Below are positions 1 through 7,826 of a stretch of DNA of 22,831 nt, piece after piece. Under the pieces are notes generated by a model. That model searched no databases and was not told where the DNA came from. It saw nothing but the letters and a program-made list of their open reading frames with translations. Source of the stretch: CAYSVN01 sp964434585 (lineage in GTDB: Bacteria > Patescibacteriota > Gracilibacteria > Peribacterales > Peribacteraceae); the NCBI GenBank assembly GCA_964434585.1, contig CAYSVN010000016.1, positions 1 to 22,831 of the forward strand, given 5' to 3'. The position numbers were made by a program, and so were the translations under genes. Within the stretch, counting starts at the first letter, position 1. Each line of letters begins with the position of its first letter.

Positions 1-5
1 AAATA

Positions 6-33
6 TTGACAAATATAGAAATAAGTATAAAAT
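6..33 (+). promoter_or_regulatory. Promoter of the first gene
   Basis: TTGACA at 6-11 and TAAAAT at 28-33 with a 16-nt spacer. The -10 box ends 8 nt before the ATG at 42, so the transcript would have almost no leader. This argues for the ATG at 42 rather than the TTG at 6, which is part of the -35 box. Confidence 0.65.
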
Positions 34-41
34 ATACTTCT

Positions 42-914
42 ATGAAAACCACTCCGTCAGATTCAAGGATAGATGAAATTAAAGACTACTTAGCAGCAGG
101 TAATACTGTTTGTGATTACGGTATTGATAGCATTGTTAATGACAAAGTACAATTCTCGGTAATGCCAACTAGCCTACAAGGTAATTACAGAATTCCAGAC
201 GAACTTGCTACACAAGAACTTGCTGCATACCATGAACGTGGTTACAAAATTAATAGCTCAACAGTAGTAGCACCAGATACAGCAACTGGAAAACTAATGA
301 GGGAAAGCCAGAGATACATGCCAGATATTGGAACCTTAGAATATATTATTGGTGAACTAAATCGTTTTTATAAAGATAGAATGCAAGCATTAATATTTTT
401 AGCCCCAGAAGGATTTAACATTCAAGAAGGAGAAATTGAAAGAATGACCAATATGGCCGAAGCAATGAACAGAGCTTTGTGGCTTGCATTTGCAACTAGG
501 TCAACAGTAAACGATGCCAGCTGGACATCTGAAATATTACAACACCAAGGAATATTAGAATGGGTAAATGCAAGAGCTAAAAAGGTAATGTGTATGCCAA
601 GAGACAATGAAACACCTTATAATGTGCAGGCAATGGGGCCTTGGTATAAAAATAAGCAGCACTACAGACATTGCGTTGGAGATTTGTTTTTACTAGGTGT
701 TAGTATGAAGGCTATTACAGCGATGCAAAAATCTCAAAAAGAGCAAACTACCGTGAATGGAATCAAGAAAAAATCTTGGGATAGCACGGAAGGACCAATA
801 GATTTCCAGTCGTTAATTGTTGAGGAAACAATGGAAGAGCTAGATCCCCTAAATCAAATAATAGCAAGACTTGCAAGACAACAGGGTAAATGTCCATTTG
901 GTTATGGAAATTAA
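42..914 (+). CDS. Unknown protein, 290 aa
   Basis: I do not recognise this protein family. The 290-residue product has no signal peptide or membrane segment and looks like a soluble cytoplasmic protein with mixed helical content. It contains scattered cysteines (one in VCDYG near the N-terminus, one in MCMPRD, one in HCVGD) and ends in a KCPFGYG tail, which could suggest metal binding, but no classical paired CxxC motif is present. The start at 42 is chosen because a good promoter overlaps the upstream TTG and would give an almost leaderless mRNA. The frame is open throughout and its codon use resembles its neighbours. It is followed by a 74-nt gap with a separate promoter for the penicillin-binding protein gene, so it is probably a single-gene unit. 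No function is proposed. Confidence 0.85.
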   Translation: MKTTPSDSRIDEIKDYLAAGNTVCDYGIDSIVNDKVQFSVMPTSLQGNYRIPDELATQELAAYHERGYKINSSTVVAPDTATGKLMRESQRYMPDIGTLEYIIGELNRFYKDRMQALIFLAPEGFNIQEGEIERMTNMAEAMNRALWLAFATRSTVNDASWTSEILQHQGILEWVNARAKKVMCMPRDNETPYNVQAMGPWYKNKQHYRHCVGDLFLLGVSMKAITAMQKSQKEQTTVNGIKKKSWDSTEGPIDFQSLIVEETMEELDPLNQIIARLARQQGKCPFGYGN

Positions 915-937
915 GAATGAAAACTATTGATAAATAC

Positions 938-965
938 TTGCTTTTTATATAAAAAGTTGTATAGT
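938..965 (+). promoter_or_regulatory. Putative promoter of the penicillin-binding protein operon
   Basis: TTGCTT at 938-943, 16-nt spacer, TATAGT at 960-965. A second possible -10 box, TATACT, lies at 968-973. Either gives a short leader before the ATG at 989, with no Shine-Dalgarno sequence in it. Confidence 0.45.
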
Positions 966-988
966 AATATACTATTTACGAACTAGTA

Positions 989-3004
989 ATGCATAAAGCT
1001 CGCTACATATTTATCAACAGTTTTTTGGCCCAAATACTTGTCGTTACAATCCTTCTGGGTTTGTATCTGCACTCTATTTATAAAACACTCCCCGACCTTC
1101 AAAACCCCGAGTATTTTCAGCCATACCAAAGCTCTGTTTACCTTGATAAGGATGGCAACGAGCTTTACCGTTTTTATACCGATGAGGACAGGTCTCTTAT
1201 TACACTAGAAGAAATTCCCAAACATGTACAAGAAGCTTTTATTGCCATAGAAGACAAACGTTTTTACACACGTAGCTGTATTGATATCCGAGCTTTAAGC
1301 AGGGCGGTTTACGCAAACATTACCAGTTATAAATCACAAGGAGCATCTACCATTACACAACAGCTAGTAAGAACAATGGTACTTGATAGAACAAAGTCAT
1401 TCGAACGTAAAATTCGTGAAATTATGCTTGCCTGCCAAGTAGAGCAACAATATTCCAAAGAAGAAATTCTAACATTATACCTTAACTGGATTTCATTTGG
1501 TCATGGTATTGCTGGAATTAAACAAGCCAGTAATCGTCTTTTTGATACCCCTGTTAACGAGCTTAATATTGCTCAAGCATCTGTACTGGCTTCTTTGCCG
1601 CAACGACCAAGTTACTTTAGTCCATTTGGGCCAAACCTTTATACGCACGAGGTAGAAAAAGCACATGAAGATACCGATTTAGAAATTTCACTTATTAGCA
1701 ACGATGTCCAAATTGGCCTACTGGGCTCTAGTCAAAACATTAATGGTAAAGAAGCATACTATGCCGGTAGAACCGATATCGTGCTCGATGCTATGCAGGA
1801 GCAAGGCTACATTACAGAAGCTGATAATACTCAAGCACTATTTGAATTAGCGAAGCTAGACTTTAATTCGTTGGCGCTCAGCATTAAGGCGCCCCACTTT
1901 GTAGTAAAGCTACAAGAAGAACTAAAAAATATTACCAATGAGCTAAGCTCTAAGCAGCAACAACAAGGCTTTACAGTCCAAACAACGATTGATGGTAGCT
2001 TACAAGCATTGGCAGAAACGACCATTAAAAATTATCAAGAAAAAATGGTTGGCACATTTAAGGCACAAAATGCCGCCATGCTTGCCATTGATACAAAAAG
2101 TAACGAGATTGTTGCCTATGTAGGAAATACTAACTTTTTTGACGACGAACACGGCGGACAAATAGATATGGTACGCACCCCAAGACAGCTCGGCTCTAGC
2201 TTTAAGCCATTTATCTATGCATCATTACTCGAACAAGGCTACACACCAGATGACTACATTTACGACTCCCCATACAATAGTGTCTATGTGCCATTTCGCT
2301 CTGGATATTATGGCCGTATGACATTAACAACCGCACTAGCCCGTTCACGCAACGTGCCAGCAGTGCGAGCTTTTTACTTAGCCGGTGGAGAAGACCATAT
2401 GCTAGATTTTGCCAGCAATGCCGGTGTTACAACACCAAAATGGAACAGAGATGTTGCCAGACAGCAAAACTACGACTATAAGTACAGTTGGCCTATGGCG
2501 CTTGGTTCTATAGAAGCATCACTACTCGAAATGTTAGAAGGCTACAGCACCATTGCTAACGAAGGTATTCACCGCCCTATCAGCGGAGTAAAAAGTATTC
2601 AGTCACACGATAAAAGTATTCTGTTTAGGCCACAACACCAACCTACACGTGTTATGTCAGCAGAGTCTGCTAATGGTATTACCAACATGCTTAGCAACGA
2701 GCAGGCCCGTGAAGTCCTTTGGTATAATTCTATGCATTTACCATTTGGTAATGCTGCCATTAAAACTGGTACCAGTACCATTTGCTTAGAACGTTCGTTA
2801 ACCGGTGCGTGTAAAATACACCGAGCAAACAATACGTGGGCATTTGGCTATATTGATGACCTACTTGTTGGCGTATGGATTGGAAACGTAGATAACGCTG
2901 GTATGGAAGCAGATGTTAGTTCGTTTGAAGTAGCTATGCCTATCTGGAAAGATTTTGTTATGAATGTATACGAATCAAATCACCCCATTCTTTCTCATGA
3001 ATAA
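989..3004 (+). CDS. Class A penicillin-binding protein (bifunctional transglycosylase/transpeptidase)
   Basis: Polymerises lipid II into glycan strands and cross-links the peptides on the outer face of the membrane. Residues 9-30 form an N-terminal membrane anchor. A GT51 transglycosylase domain follows: EDKRFY with catalytic Glu at about 88, QGASTITQQL at 117-126, and the KIREI...YLNWISFG segment at 141-171. The transpeptidase domain carries SSFK (Ser about 403), SRN at 453-455 and KTGT at 592-595, so all three active-site motifs are present. At 671 aa it is of ordinary size for the family. The segment after EDKRFY reads TRSCID, where the family usually has an EHxGID/EHHGVD-like sequence. 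It is the first gene of an overlapping operon; its stop codon lies inside the start of the deacetylase gene. Family assignment is secure; the exact pbp1a/1b/pbpC subtype is not. Confidence 0.96.
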   Translation: MHKARYIFINSFLAQILVVTILLGLYLHSIYKTLPDLQNPEYFQPYQSSVYLDKDGNELYRFYTDEDRSLITLEEIPKHVQEAFIAIEDKRFYTRSCIDIRALSRAVYANITSYKSQGASTITQQLVRTMVLDRTKSFERKIREIMLACQVEQQYSKEEILTLYLNWISFGHGIAGIKQASNRLFDTPVNELNIAQASVLASLPQRPSYFSPFGPNLYTHEVEKAHEDTDLEISLISNDVQIGLLGSSQNINGKEAYYAGRTDIVLDAMQEQGYITEADNTQALFELAKLDFNSLALSIKAPHFVVKLQEELKNITNELSSKQQQQGFTVQTTIDGSLQALAETTIKNYQEKMVGTFKAQNAAMLAIDTKSNEIVAYVGNTNFFDDEHGGQIDMVRTPRQLGSSFKPFIYASLLEQGYTPDDYIYDSPYNSVYVPFRSGYYGRMTLTTALARSRNVPAVRAFYLAGGEDHMLDFASNAGVTTPKWNRDVARQQNYDYKYSWPMALGSIEASLLEMLEGYSTIANEGIHRPISGVKSIQSHDKSILFRPQHQPTRVMSAESANGITNMLSNEQAREVLWYNSMHLPFGNAAIKTGTSTICLERSLTGACKIHRANNTWAFGYIDDLLVGVWIGNVDNAGMEADVSSFEVAMPIWKDFVMNVYESNHPILSHE

Positions 3005-3896
3005 AATGTTAACAATCGATTATTGGGCAGTGATATCAATTTGCGTAGCAGTTATTATTACCACTATAGTCATTGGAACATCTGTACTGCAAAATCGTAC
3101 AGGCAGTTTTAAGTACACTAGCAACCCTCCTATTTGGAATAAAAGAGAACCAATCAACGTTAAAACGGTCGCGCAATATTCTAACTATACTACCGATGGT
3201 AAAACACTGTTTGGTAATAGCGTAGAGCGTATTATTGATGAAAAAATATTTCCACCAAAGCCAAAGCTTGTCGCCTTAACGTTTGACGATGGCCCTAGTG
3301 CTCAGCGCACAATAGATATTCTAAAGACGCTAGAAGAAACTGAAACCAAAGCAACTTTTTTTATACTGGGCGAACGTATACAAGTATTTCCAGAAGTGTT
3401 TAAAAAAGTAGTGGCCAGTGGCCACGAACTTGGCAATCACACGTGGAGCCATAATCTTAATGCTTGGTCAGGACCAAAAACAATTCAAAAAGAATTAGAC
3501 CTTACCGCAAATGCTATTACCCAAGCAGGTGGAAAAAAACCAACTATTATGCGCCCGCCAGGAGGATTTTTAAGCAATAGCCTAAGAAGCGTTGTTAATA
3601 TGCCTATTGTAATGTGGTCACTTGATACACGTGATTGGCAAGCTCGCACGGCTGATGATGTTTATAGTAGCGTGATGGAGCAGATACACCCTGGGGCCAT
3701 TATTTTACTACACGACCACGAGGCGGTAACAGTAGAAGCTCTACCACGTATCATTACAGATCTTAAGGCAGATGGATATGAGTTTTTAACCGTAAGCGAA
3801 CTACTTGCCTTTGATACTAATCCCGAAACCTATATTCCCGGGGAAGTTTATGCTCAGGCCAGCCTAGAAACATTTATGAACAAAGAAAGTGAATAA
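2997..3896 (+). CDS. Membrane-anchored polysaccharide deacetylase (NodB/CE4 family)
   Basis: Predicted to remove N-acetyl groups from cell-wall or surface glycan outside the membrane. Residues 10-31 form a membrane anchor. The NodB domain shows TFDDGPS (D97/D98), the HxxxH metal motif GNHTWSH (H148 and H152), RPPGG (R186), WSLDTRDW and the C-terminal LLHDH (H239), so the catalytic and metal ligands look complete. The start is placed at the ATG at 2997, which overlaps the upstream stop in the sequence ATGAATAA; a start at 2964 would add 11 residues and a 41-nt overlap with the PBP gene. The overlap implies translational coupling with the penicillin-binding protein, so peptidoglycan is the likeliest substrate (peptidoglycan GlcNAc deacetylase-like), though other glycans cannot be excluded. 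Confidence 0.93.
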   Translation: MNKMLTIDYWAVISICVAVIITTIVIGTSVLQNRTGSFKYTSNPPIWNKREPINVKTVAQYSNYTTDGKTLFGNSVERIIDEKIFPPKPKLVALTFDDGPSAQRTIDILKTLEETETKATFFILGERIQVFPEVFKKVVASGHELGNHTWSHNLNAWSGPKTIQKELDLTANAITQAGGKKPTIMRPPGGFLSNSLRSVVNMPIVMWSLDTRDWQARTADDVYSSVMEQIHPGAIILLHDHEAVTVEALPRIITDLKADGYEFLTVSELLAFDTNPETYIPGEVYAQASLETFMNKESE

Positions 3897-4581
3897 CGTT
3901 GCCATTATTGCTGGTAACCCAAGATTATACCTTAATGAAACTACACAAACAGTTACATTTCAAAAAGATATTGAAGGCTTTAAAGCAGCCTTACAAAAAG
4001 CCCAAGAAATTCAACAGAGTCAACACTTAAACATTACACGTATTCTTACACCAATAGACCACCGTACTGATTTTCATGAAGCGCTAGAACCCAGTCTAAC
4101 CAGAACAAAAAAGGATAGAGCAACCATAACTGAACTACTAAAAGAGCATAAGGATGAATATATGCAGCTATGTGCAAAATATGAAATAGACGCATCTGTT
4201 ATTCGTCTTTTACCAGAATGGAAGTCGAGGACAACGCTACACCAACTGCTTAAAAAAAGAGTAGACGAGGAAAGAAAACGCTTTCAAGATTTATGTTTTA
4301 AAAAAGATGTTAAACAAAACAATAAAATAATCCCAAGCTGTGCTGGCATGTATGCACACCACTTTGCCAGTGCTCAAAAAAGCAAATCAGGCGTTACTCC
4401 TGATGTCATTCTAGGATTTGCAGGCATTAAACGCGTCCAATGTGTGGATGAAATTTATGAAGGTACTAGAATAGCAAAAAGAGAACTAGGCGTTAGTGCA
4501 GATATTAAATATTTTGTTATAAATATGAAACCAGAAAAAGAATTCCAATGTGTAAAAGCGCTATCATTAAACAATGGCTAA
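3889..4581 (+). CDS. Unknown protein, third gene of the wall operon, 230 aa
   Basis: I do not recognise the family. The start is a GTG within GTGAATAA, overlapping the deacetylase stop by 8 nt, the same geometry as the preceding junction, so translation is probably coupled. The protein has no signal peptide or membrane segment. It is rich in Lys and Glu with helical, possibly coiled-coil stretches at about 80-145. Its C-terminal third is more conserved-looking, with Cys and His residues (SCAGMYAHHFASAQKS, then FAGIKRVQCVDEIYEGTRIAKRELG). Cysteines occur near residues 95, 136, 151, 189 and 223. Context suggests a role linked to envelope synthesis, but a soluble protein co-transcribed with two exported enzymes may be unrelated. 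It ends one base before the convergent MFS gene. Confidence 0.82.
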   Translation: MNNVAIIAGNPRLYLNETTQTVTFQKDIEGFKAALQKAQEIQQSQHLNITRILTPIDHRTDFHEALEPSLTRTKKDRATITELLKEHKDEYMQLCAKYEIDASVIRLLPEWKSRTTLHQLLKKRVDEERKRFQDLCFKKDVKQNNKIIPSCAGMYAHHFASAQKSKSGVTPDVILGFAGIKRVQCVDEIYEGTRIAKRELGVSADIKYFVINMKPEKEFQCVKALSLNNG

Positions 4582-4592
4582 ATTATTGTTTA
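4568..4592. terminator. Possible bidirectional hairpin at convergent stops
   Basis: TAAACAAT at 4568-4575 pairs exactly with ATTGTTTA at 4585-4592 around a 9-nt loop that contains both stop codons of the convergent genes. The stem is AT-rich and lacks a clear U-tract on the plus strand, so termination function is tentative. Confidence 0.35.
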
Positions 4593-5755
4593 CGATAAAT
4601 CCAAACCCAACTAAGAAGTCCAGCAATCAGTAAGGTTGCAGCTAAGGTAAAGAATGCAACTTGGAAACTATAAACCGTAGAAATAAATCCAAATCCAATT
4701 ACCAGTAACGAGCGAATCAAATTATTAAAACCCCATTCAAACGAAAGCAGTGTTGCTTTAAAATTACTGTTACCCATTTTCTCTAGTAAGTAATGAGTAT
4801 TTGCTTCGGTAAAACTCCAATTAAATGCTGAACTAAGCATAAAAATAAACACAACCACTGCCGGATGCTTAACAATAGCTAGCAGTAAAATAAGCAACAT
4901 CGCTCCTAAGAATTTTGCCCATAAAAACTGATGAAAACTAAACCTAGCTTTAATAAAACCATTTGTCCGAAGTAGTAAGGCAACAAACACGCGGGAGCCA
5001 GCCCAGAATATTCCATAGTACACTACTGGTATTCCTAACAACTGTTGATACACATCCTTAAAACCACCGAGTACCATAACACTTGCCAGCATTAAACCCA
5101 TTAAAAATAAGTAAGAGAAAATATGCCGCTCAACCCCTTCCTTAATAACTGCTTTAAAGTTGGTGTTACTAATTTCTTCAATCATTTGCGGTGTTACTGG
5201 CGGCTTAATAAGGGTAAATGCAATAAGCAGTCCTATAACATCAAGTACTAATGGCAAAACAAGTGCTGCACGATAACTAATGGTAACCAGGAAGGGAACA
5301 GTAACAATAAAGATAATCGGTAACACAAAACCAGTCGATTTCATTTTACCCATAATAGTGGCGTACTGGTCGTCTTTACCAAGCGCTCGTAAGGTTTCAT
5401 GCATAAATGCGCTATTTGTACCACTCCAAAAAGCATGGCCTACATTCATCAAAATAATACCAACAATAAACCACCAAATATTAAAGCCTACCAAAAAACA
5501 ACCAGTCGAACAAACATACAGAAAACGAGAAAGAATCATGGATTCTTTATGCCCAAGCTTATCTGATAAATATCCACTTGGCACCTCTGCAATAAAACCC
5601 ATTAGGCTTCCAATGGTAAAAACCAAACCTAGCGAAGCTGCATTGGTGTCTGGAAGTGTTAAAAGATAAACACCAAAAATAGACATAAAAATTCGTTTAT
5701 TACAAATAAGGAGTAATAAATTTTTCCAAAGATTAGACTCTATTCCGCTAAGCAT
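4583..5755 (-). CDS. MFS transporter, 12-TM type
   Basis: A 390-residue, strongly hydrophobic protein with about twelve predicted membrane segments. The loop after TM2 reads GYLSDKLGHKESM, a match to the major-facilitator motif A (GxxxDrxGrr), and the second half begins after a charged loop near residue 205. The family exchanges small molecules across the cytoplasmic membrane using ion gradients; the substrate cannot be read from sequence, and efflux of drugs or metabolites is the commonest role for this type. The start is well supported: TATACT at 5762-5767 on the minus strand ends 6 nt before the ATG, giving a leaderless transcript. It is divergent from the dsbB-like gene with only 41 nt between start codons, and convergent with the unknown operon gene. 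Confidence 0.92.
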   Translation of the reverse strand: MLSGIESNLWKNLLLLICNKRIFMSIFGVYLLTLPDTNAASLGLVFTIGSLMGFIAEVPSGYLSDKLGHKESMILSRFLYVCSTGCFLVGFNIWWFIVGIILMNVGHAFWSGTNSAFMHETLRALGKDDQYATIMGKMKSTGFVLPIIFIVTVPFLVTISYRAALVLPLVLDVIGLLIAFTLIKPPVTPQMIEEISNTNFKAVIKEGVERHIFSYLFLMGLMLASVMVLGGFKDVYQQLLGIPVVYYGIFWAGSRVFVALLLRTNGFIKARFSFHQFLWAKFLGAMLLILLLAIVKHPAVVVFIFMLSSAFNWSFTEANTHYLLEKMGNSNFKATLLSFEWGFNNLIRSLLVIGFGFISTVYSFQVAFFTLAATLLIAGLLSWVWIYRKQ

Positions 5756-5761
5756 AAAAAG

Positions 5762-5767
5762 AGTATA
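5762..5767 (-). promoter_or_regulatory. -10 box of the MFS gene (leaderless)
   Basis: TATACT on the minus strand, exactly 6 nt before the ATG. No convincing -35 box is visible. The divergent dsbB-like gene starts 30 nt away, so the two promoters must be packed together or overlap. Confidence 0.6.
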
Positions 5768-5796
5768 GTAGTAGCATTAAAAATTACCTATCTATT

Positions 5797-6354
5797 ATGA
5801 TCCCATCAGACTCTGTAATGTTCTCTACTGTACTAGCGATATTAGTAATATTCGCTCAAGCTTGTATTGCAGTTCTTTTATTAGGTCTATTAACAAGCAA
5901 TAAGCGTATTATTAATTTTTTTGGCAGGCGCGCCTTTATGCTGGCAGCCATTGTAGCTTGTACTGCTGTTATTGGCTCAGTAACCTATAGCGATGTGTTT
6001 AATATGGCCCCATGTAAATTATGTTGGTATCAAAGGATTTTTATTTTCCCTCAAGCAGTATTATTATTAGTGGCACTCTTTAACAAATACCGAACCGAGG
6101 TAGCAACATACATTACAACATTCGCAACTATTGCTATTGGTATTTCAATTTTTCACTACTTACTACAAATGACAGATGCTCCTGCAATCAGTGCCTTGGC
6201 ACCATGCGACGTCACTGGCCAAGCTCCAAGCTGTAGTAGCTTTTACGTATTAATGTTTGGCTACATAACCATTCCAATGATGGCTATGACAGTGTCTGCA
6301 AGTACGTTACTACTAATGGTTACCTACCGAAAATTTCAACGAGCCCAAAAGTAA
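5797..6354 (+). CDS. DsbB/BdbC-type disulfide-bond formation protein
   Basis: Membrane oxidoreductase that reoxidises a DsbA-like thiol oxidase and passes electrons to quinone, allowing disulfide formation in exported proteins. The 185-residue sequence has about five hydrophobic segments. The signature PCKLCWYQR gives the first redox pair C73/C76, next to the quinone-site Arg, and a second pair, C137 and C146, lies in the second external loop, as in DsbB. The five-segment layout with this loop fits the BdbC/DsbB family. An internal ATG at residue 8 is an alternative start. No DsbA/BdbD partner occurs in the window. Its 3' end overlaps the convergent small membrane gene by 19 nt. Confidence 0.92.
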   Translation: MIPSDSVMFSTVLAILVIFAQACIAVLLLGLLTSNKRIINFFGRRAFMLAAIVACTAVIGSVTYSDVFNMAPCKLCWYQRIFIFPQAVLLLVALFNKYRTEVATYITTFATIAIGISIFHYLLQMTDAPAISALAPCDVTGQAPSCSSFYVLMFGYITIPMMAMTVSASTLLLMVTYRKFQRAQK

Positions 6355-6599
6355 GCAATAAATAAAAGTGTATAAACTGTTAAGTAAAACCGGTAGAAAT
6401 TTCTTGTTTTTATATATTGCTCATCACCAGGATACATAGTGCTAAGCAGTGCTTTTGTTTCTTTAATAAAATAAGGGTAAATGTTTATTTTCCAGTCGCT
6501 TGTTTTATAAACAATTTTACGAAAACGACTTCTAAAAATTCCCAATGGAATTCCCCAGATAAAAAAGAGAATAAAGAATATAATTTTAAGATTAAACAT
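6336..6599 (-). CDS. Small two-TM membrane protein, unknown
   Basis: An 87-residue hydrophobic and basic protein with membrane segments at about 4-22 and 68-86 and a positively charged middle (RSRFRKIVYKTSDWK). I do not recognise a family. Support for its reality is a consensus TATAAT on the minus strand at 6608-6613, 8 nt before the ATG, matching the near-leaderless promoters elsewhere in the window. The overlapping plus-strand frame at 6417-6605 lacks such a promoter and looks like a shadow. The gene overlaps the 3' end of the dsbB-like gene convergently. Confidence 0.68.
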   Translation of the reverse strand: MFNLKIIFFILFFIWGIPLGIFRSRFRKIVYKTSDWKINIYPYFIKETKALLSTMYPGDEQYIKTRNFYRFYLTVYTLLFIAYFWAR

Positions 6600-6607
6600 G
6601 AATGATC

Positions 6608-6613
6608 ATTATA
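6608..6613 (-). promoter_or_regulatory. -10 box of the small membrane protein gene
   Basis: TATAAT on the minus strand, 8 nt from the ATG at 6599. The -35 region is not obvious. Confidence 0.55.
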
Positions 6614-6636
6614 GTCACAGTGGTTTAAAACTGTAA

Positions 6637-6666
6637 TTGACAACCCTAAGACCTATCTGACACAAT
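6637..6666 (+). promoter_or_regulatory. Promoter of the GluR-type channel gene
   Basis: A consensus TTGACA at 6637-6642, an 18-nt spacer and CACAAT at 6661-6666, 8 nt before the ATG. The -10 box is weak, but the perfect -35 box and the spacing fit the near-leaderless pattern of the window. Confidence 0.5.
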
Positions 6667-6674
6667 ACATTCTT

Positions 6675-7727
6675 ATGAAAATTTTAAAGCTTGTATTAGT
6701 ACTTATTTTATTCACAACTCCAGTTGTGAGCCATGGTCAATCATTAACAATTAGTACCATCGAAAGACCTCCATTTGCCATGCAGACAGAACAAGGGTGG
6801 GATGGATATAGTCTAGAGTTACTTTCAAACATTGCACAAATAAAAGGTTGGAGTATTAATTTACAACCAGAGACTGAATTCAAAACCATGATAAGTAATG
6901 TAGAGAATGCTAAGGTGGATGGTGCAATTGCGAACATTTCTATTACATCAGATCGTGAAAAAGTCATGGATTACTCTCAGCCCATTTTTGATTCCGGACT
7001 GCAAATTGCCACCACAAAACAGTCTGGCGGGCTAAGTATTGTAAATATTATCATTAAAAGCGGACTGTTATGGTATGTGCTTATTGCATTAGTAGTATTA
7101 CTAGCTGCCGGCCATGTTATTTGGTGGTTCGAGCGCAAAGGTGGCCACGATTACTTTAGAGACACTTATAAAGAAGGTGTTTGGGACGGTTTTTGGTGGG
7201 CATTTGTGCTTGTAATAGCTGGTGGCTTTGAAGATAAAGTCCCCCATCGTTGGCCCAGTAGAGTATTTGCAATTTTTTGGATGATTATGAGTTTATTTTT
7301 TGTATCCATTATTGTTGCTCAAATTACAACGGCTTTAACGGTAAATGAATTAAGCGGTAGTATTGAAGGTTTAGAAGATTTATACGGCAAGCGCGTTGTA
7401 ACCATTGAAGGTTCAACAGCAGATGATTTTCTTAAAGAGCATAATATTAAGCCTATCTATGCTGCATCGTTTAAAATAATGATGGAGCAATTAAAAACAA
7501 AGCAGTACGATGCTGTTATGCATGACGCTCCACTACTAAAGTACTATGCAACCACAAAAGGTAACGGTATTATCTACACTGTTGGCGACACATTAAATAG
7601 CGAGCCATTTGGAATGCTATTCCCTGTTGGCAGCCCACTACGTGAGCAGTTTAACCAAGGCTTGATAGAATTATACGAAAATGGAAAATATCAAAAGATA
7701 TACGAACGATGGTTTGGGCAACAGTAA
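6675..7727 (+). CDS. Prokaryotic ionotropic glutamate receptor (GluR0-like ligand-gated channel)
   Basis: A 350-residue protein with the split architecture of bacterial GluR channels. Signal peptide at 1-21; first half of a periplasmic-binding-type (SBP_bac_3) domain at 22-120; M1 at 131-152 ending WWFER; a pore loop at 170-187 (DGFWWAFVLVIAGGFEDKVP); M2 at 196-219; second ligand-lobe half at 225-348. Arg94 in TSDREKVMDYS and Asp284 in MHDAPLLKYY are at positions that bind the carboxylate and amino groups of amino-acid ligands in this fold, so an amino acid is the likely agonist. The filter is odd: the K+ channel sequence TVGYGD is replaced by AGGFED. Plain ABC-transporter binding proteins lack the M1-P-M2 insertion, which excludes that alternative. 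Single-gene unit; ion selectivity cannot be predicted. Confidence 0.93.
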   Translation: MKILKLVLVLILFTTPVVSHGQSLTISTIERPPFAMQTEQGWDGYSLELLSNIAQIKGWSINLQPETEFKTMISNVENAKVDGAIANISITSDREKVMDYSQPIFDSGLQIATTKQSGGLSIVNIIIKSGLLWYVLIALVVLLAAGHVIWWFERKGGHDYFRDTYKEGVWDGFWWAFVLVIAGGFEDKVPHRWPSRVFAIFWMIMSLFFVSIIVAQITTALTVNELSGSIEGLEDLYGKRVVTIEGSTADDFLKEHNIKPIYAASFKIMMEQLKTKQYDAVMHDAPLLKYYATTKGNGIIYTVGDTLNSEPFGMLFPVGSPLREQFNQGLIELYENGKYQKIYERWFGQQ

Positions 7728-7762
7728 GCATTATATTCTGCATAAAAAATGTATACATAATA

Positions 7763-7791
7763 TTGGAGTTTGCTATAAATTAAATTATAGT
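7763..7791 (+). promoter_or_regulatory. Promoter of the DUF1508-SLH gene
   Basis: TTGGAG at 7763-7768, 17-nt spacer, TATAGT at 7786-7791. The leader of about 29 nt has no Shine-Dalgarno sequence and ends in a pyrimidine run (CCCCTTTATTTTT) right before the ATG. Confidence 0.5.
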
Positions 7792-7826
7792 AACGACAAT
7801 TATTTATATTTTACCCCTTTATTTTT

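Noticed and set aside
6417..6605. Plus-strand open frame opposite the 87-aa membrane gene
   Set aside because: No promoter, and the minus-strand frame has both a consensus -10 box and a coherent membrane protein pattern.
6675..7727. Amino-acid ABC transporter binding protein
   Set aside because: The binding domain is split by two membrane segments and a pore loop, which transporter binding proteins lack, and no permease or ATPase gene is adjacent.
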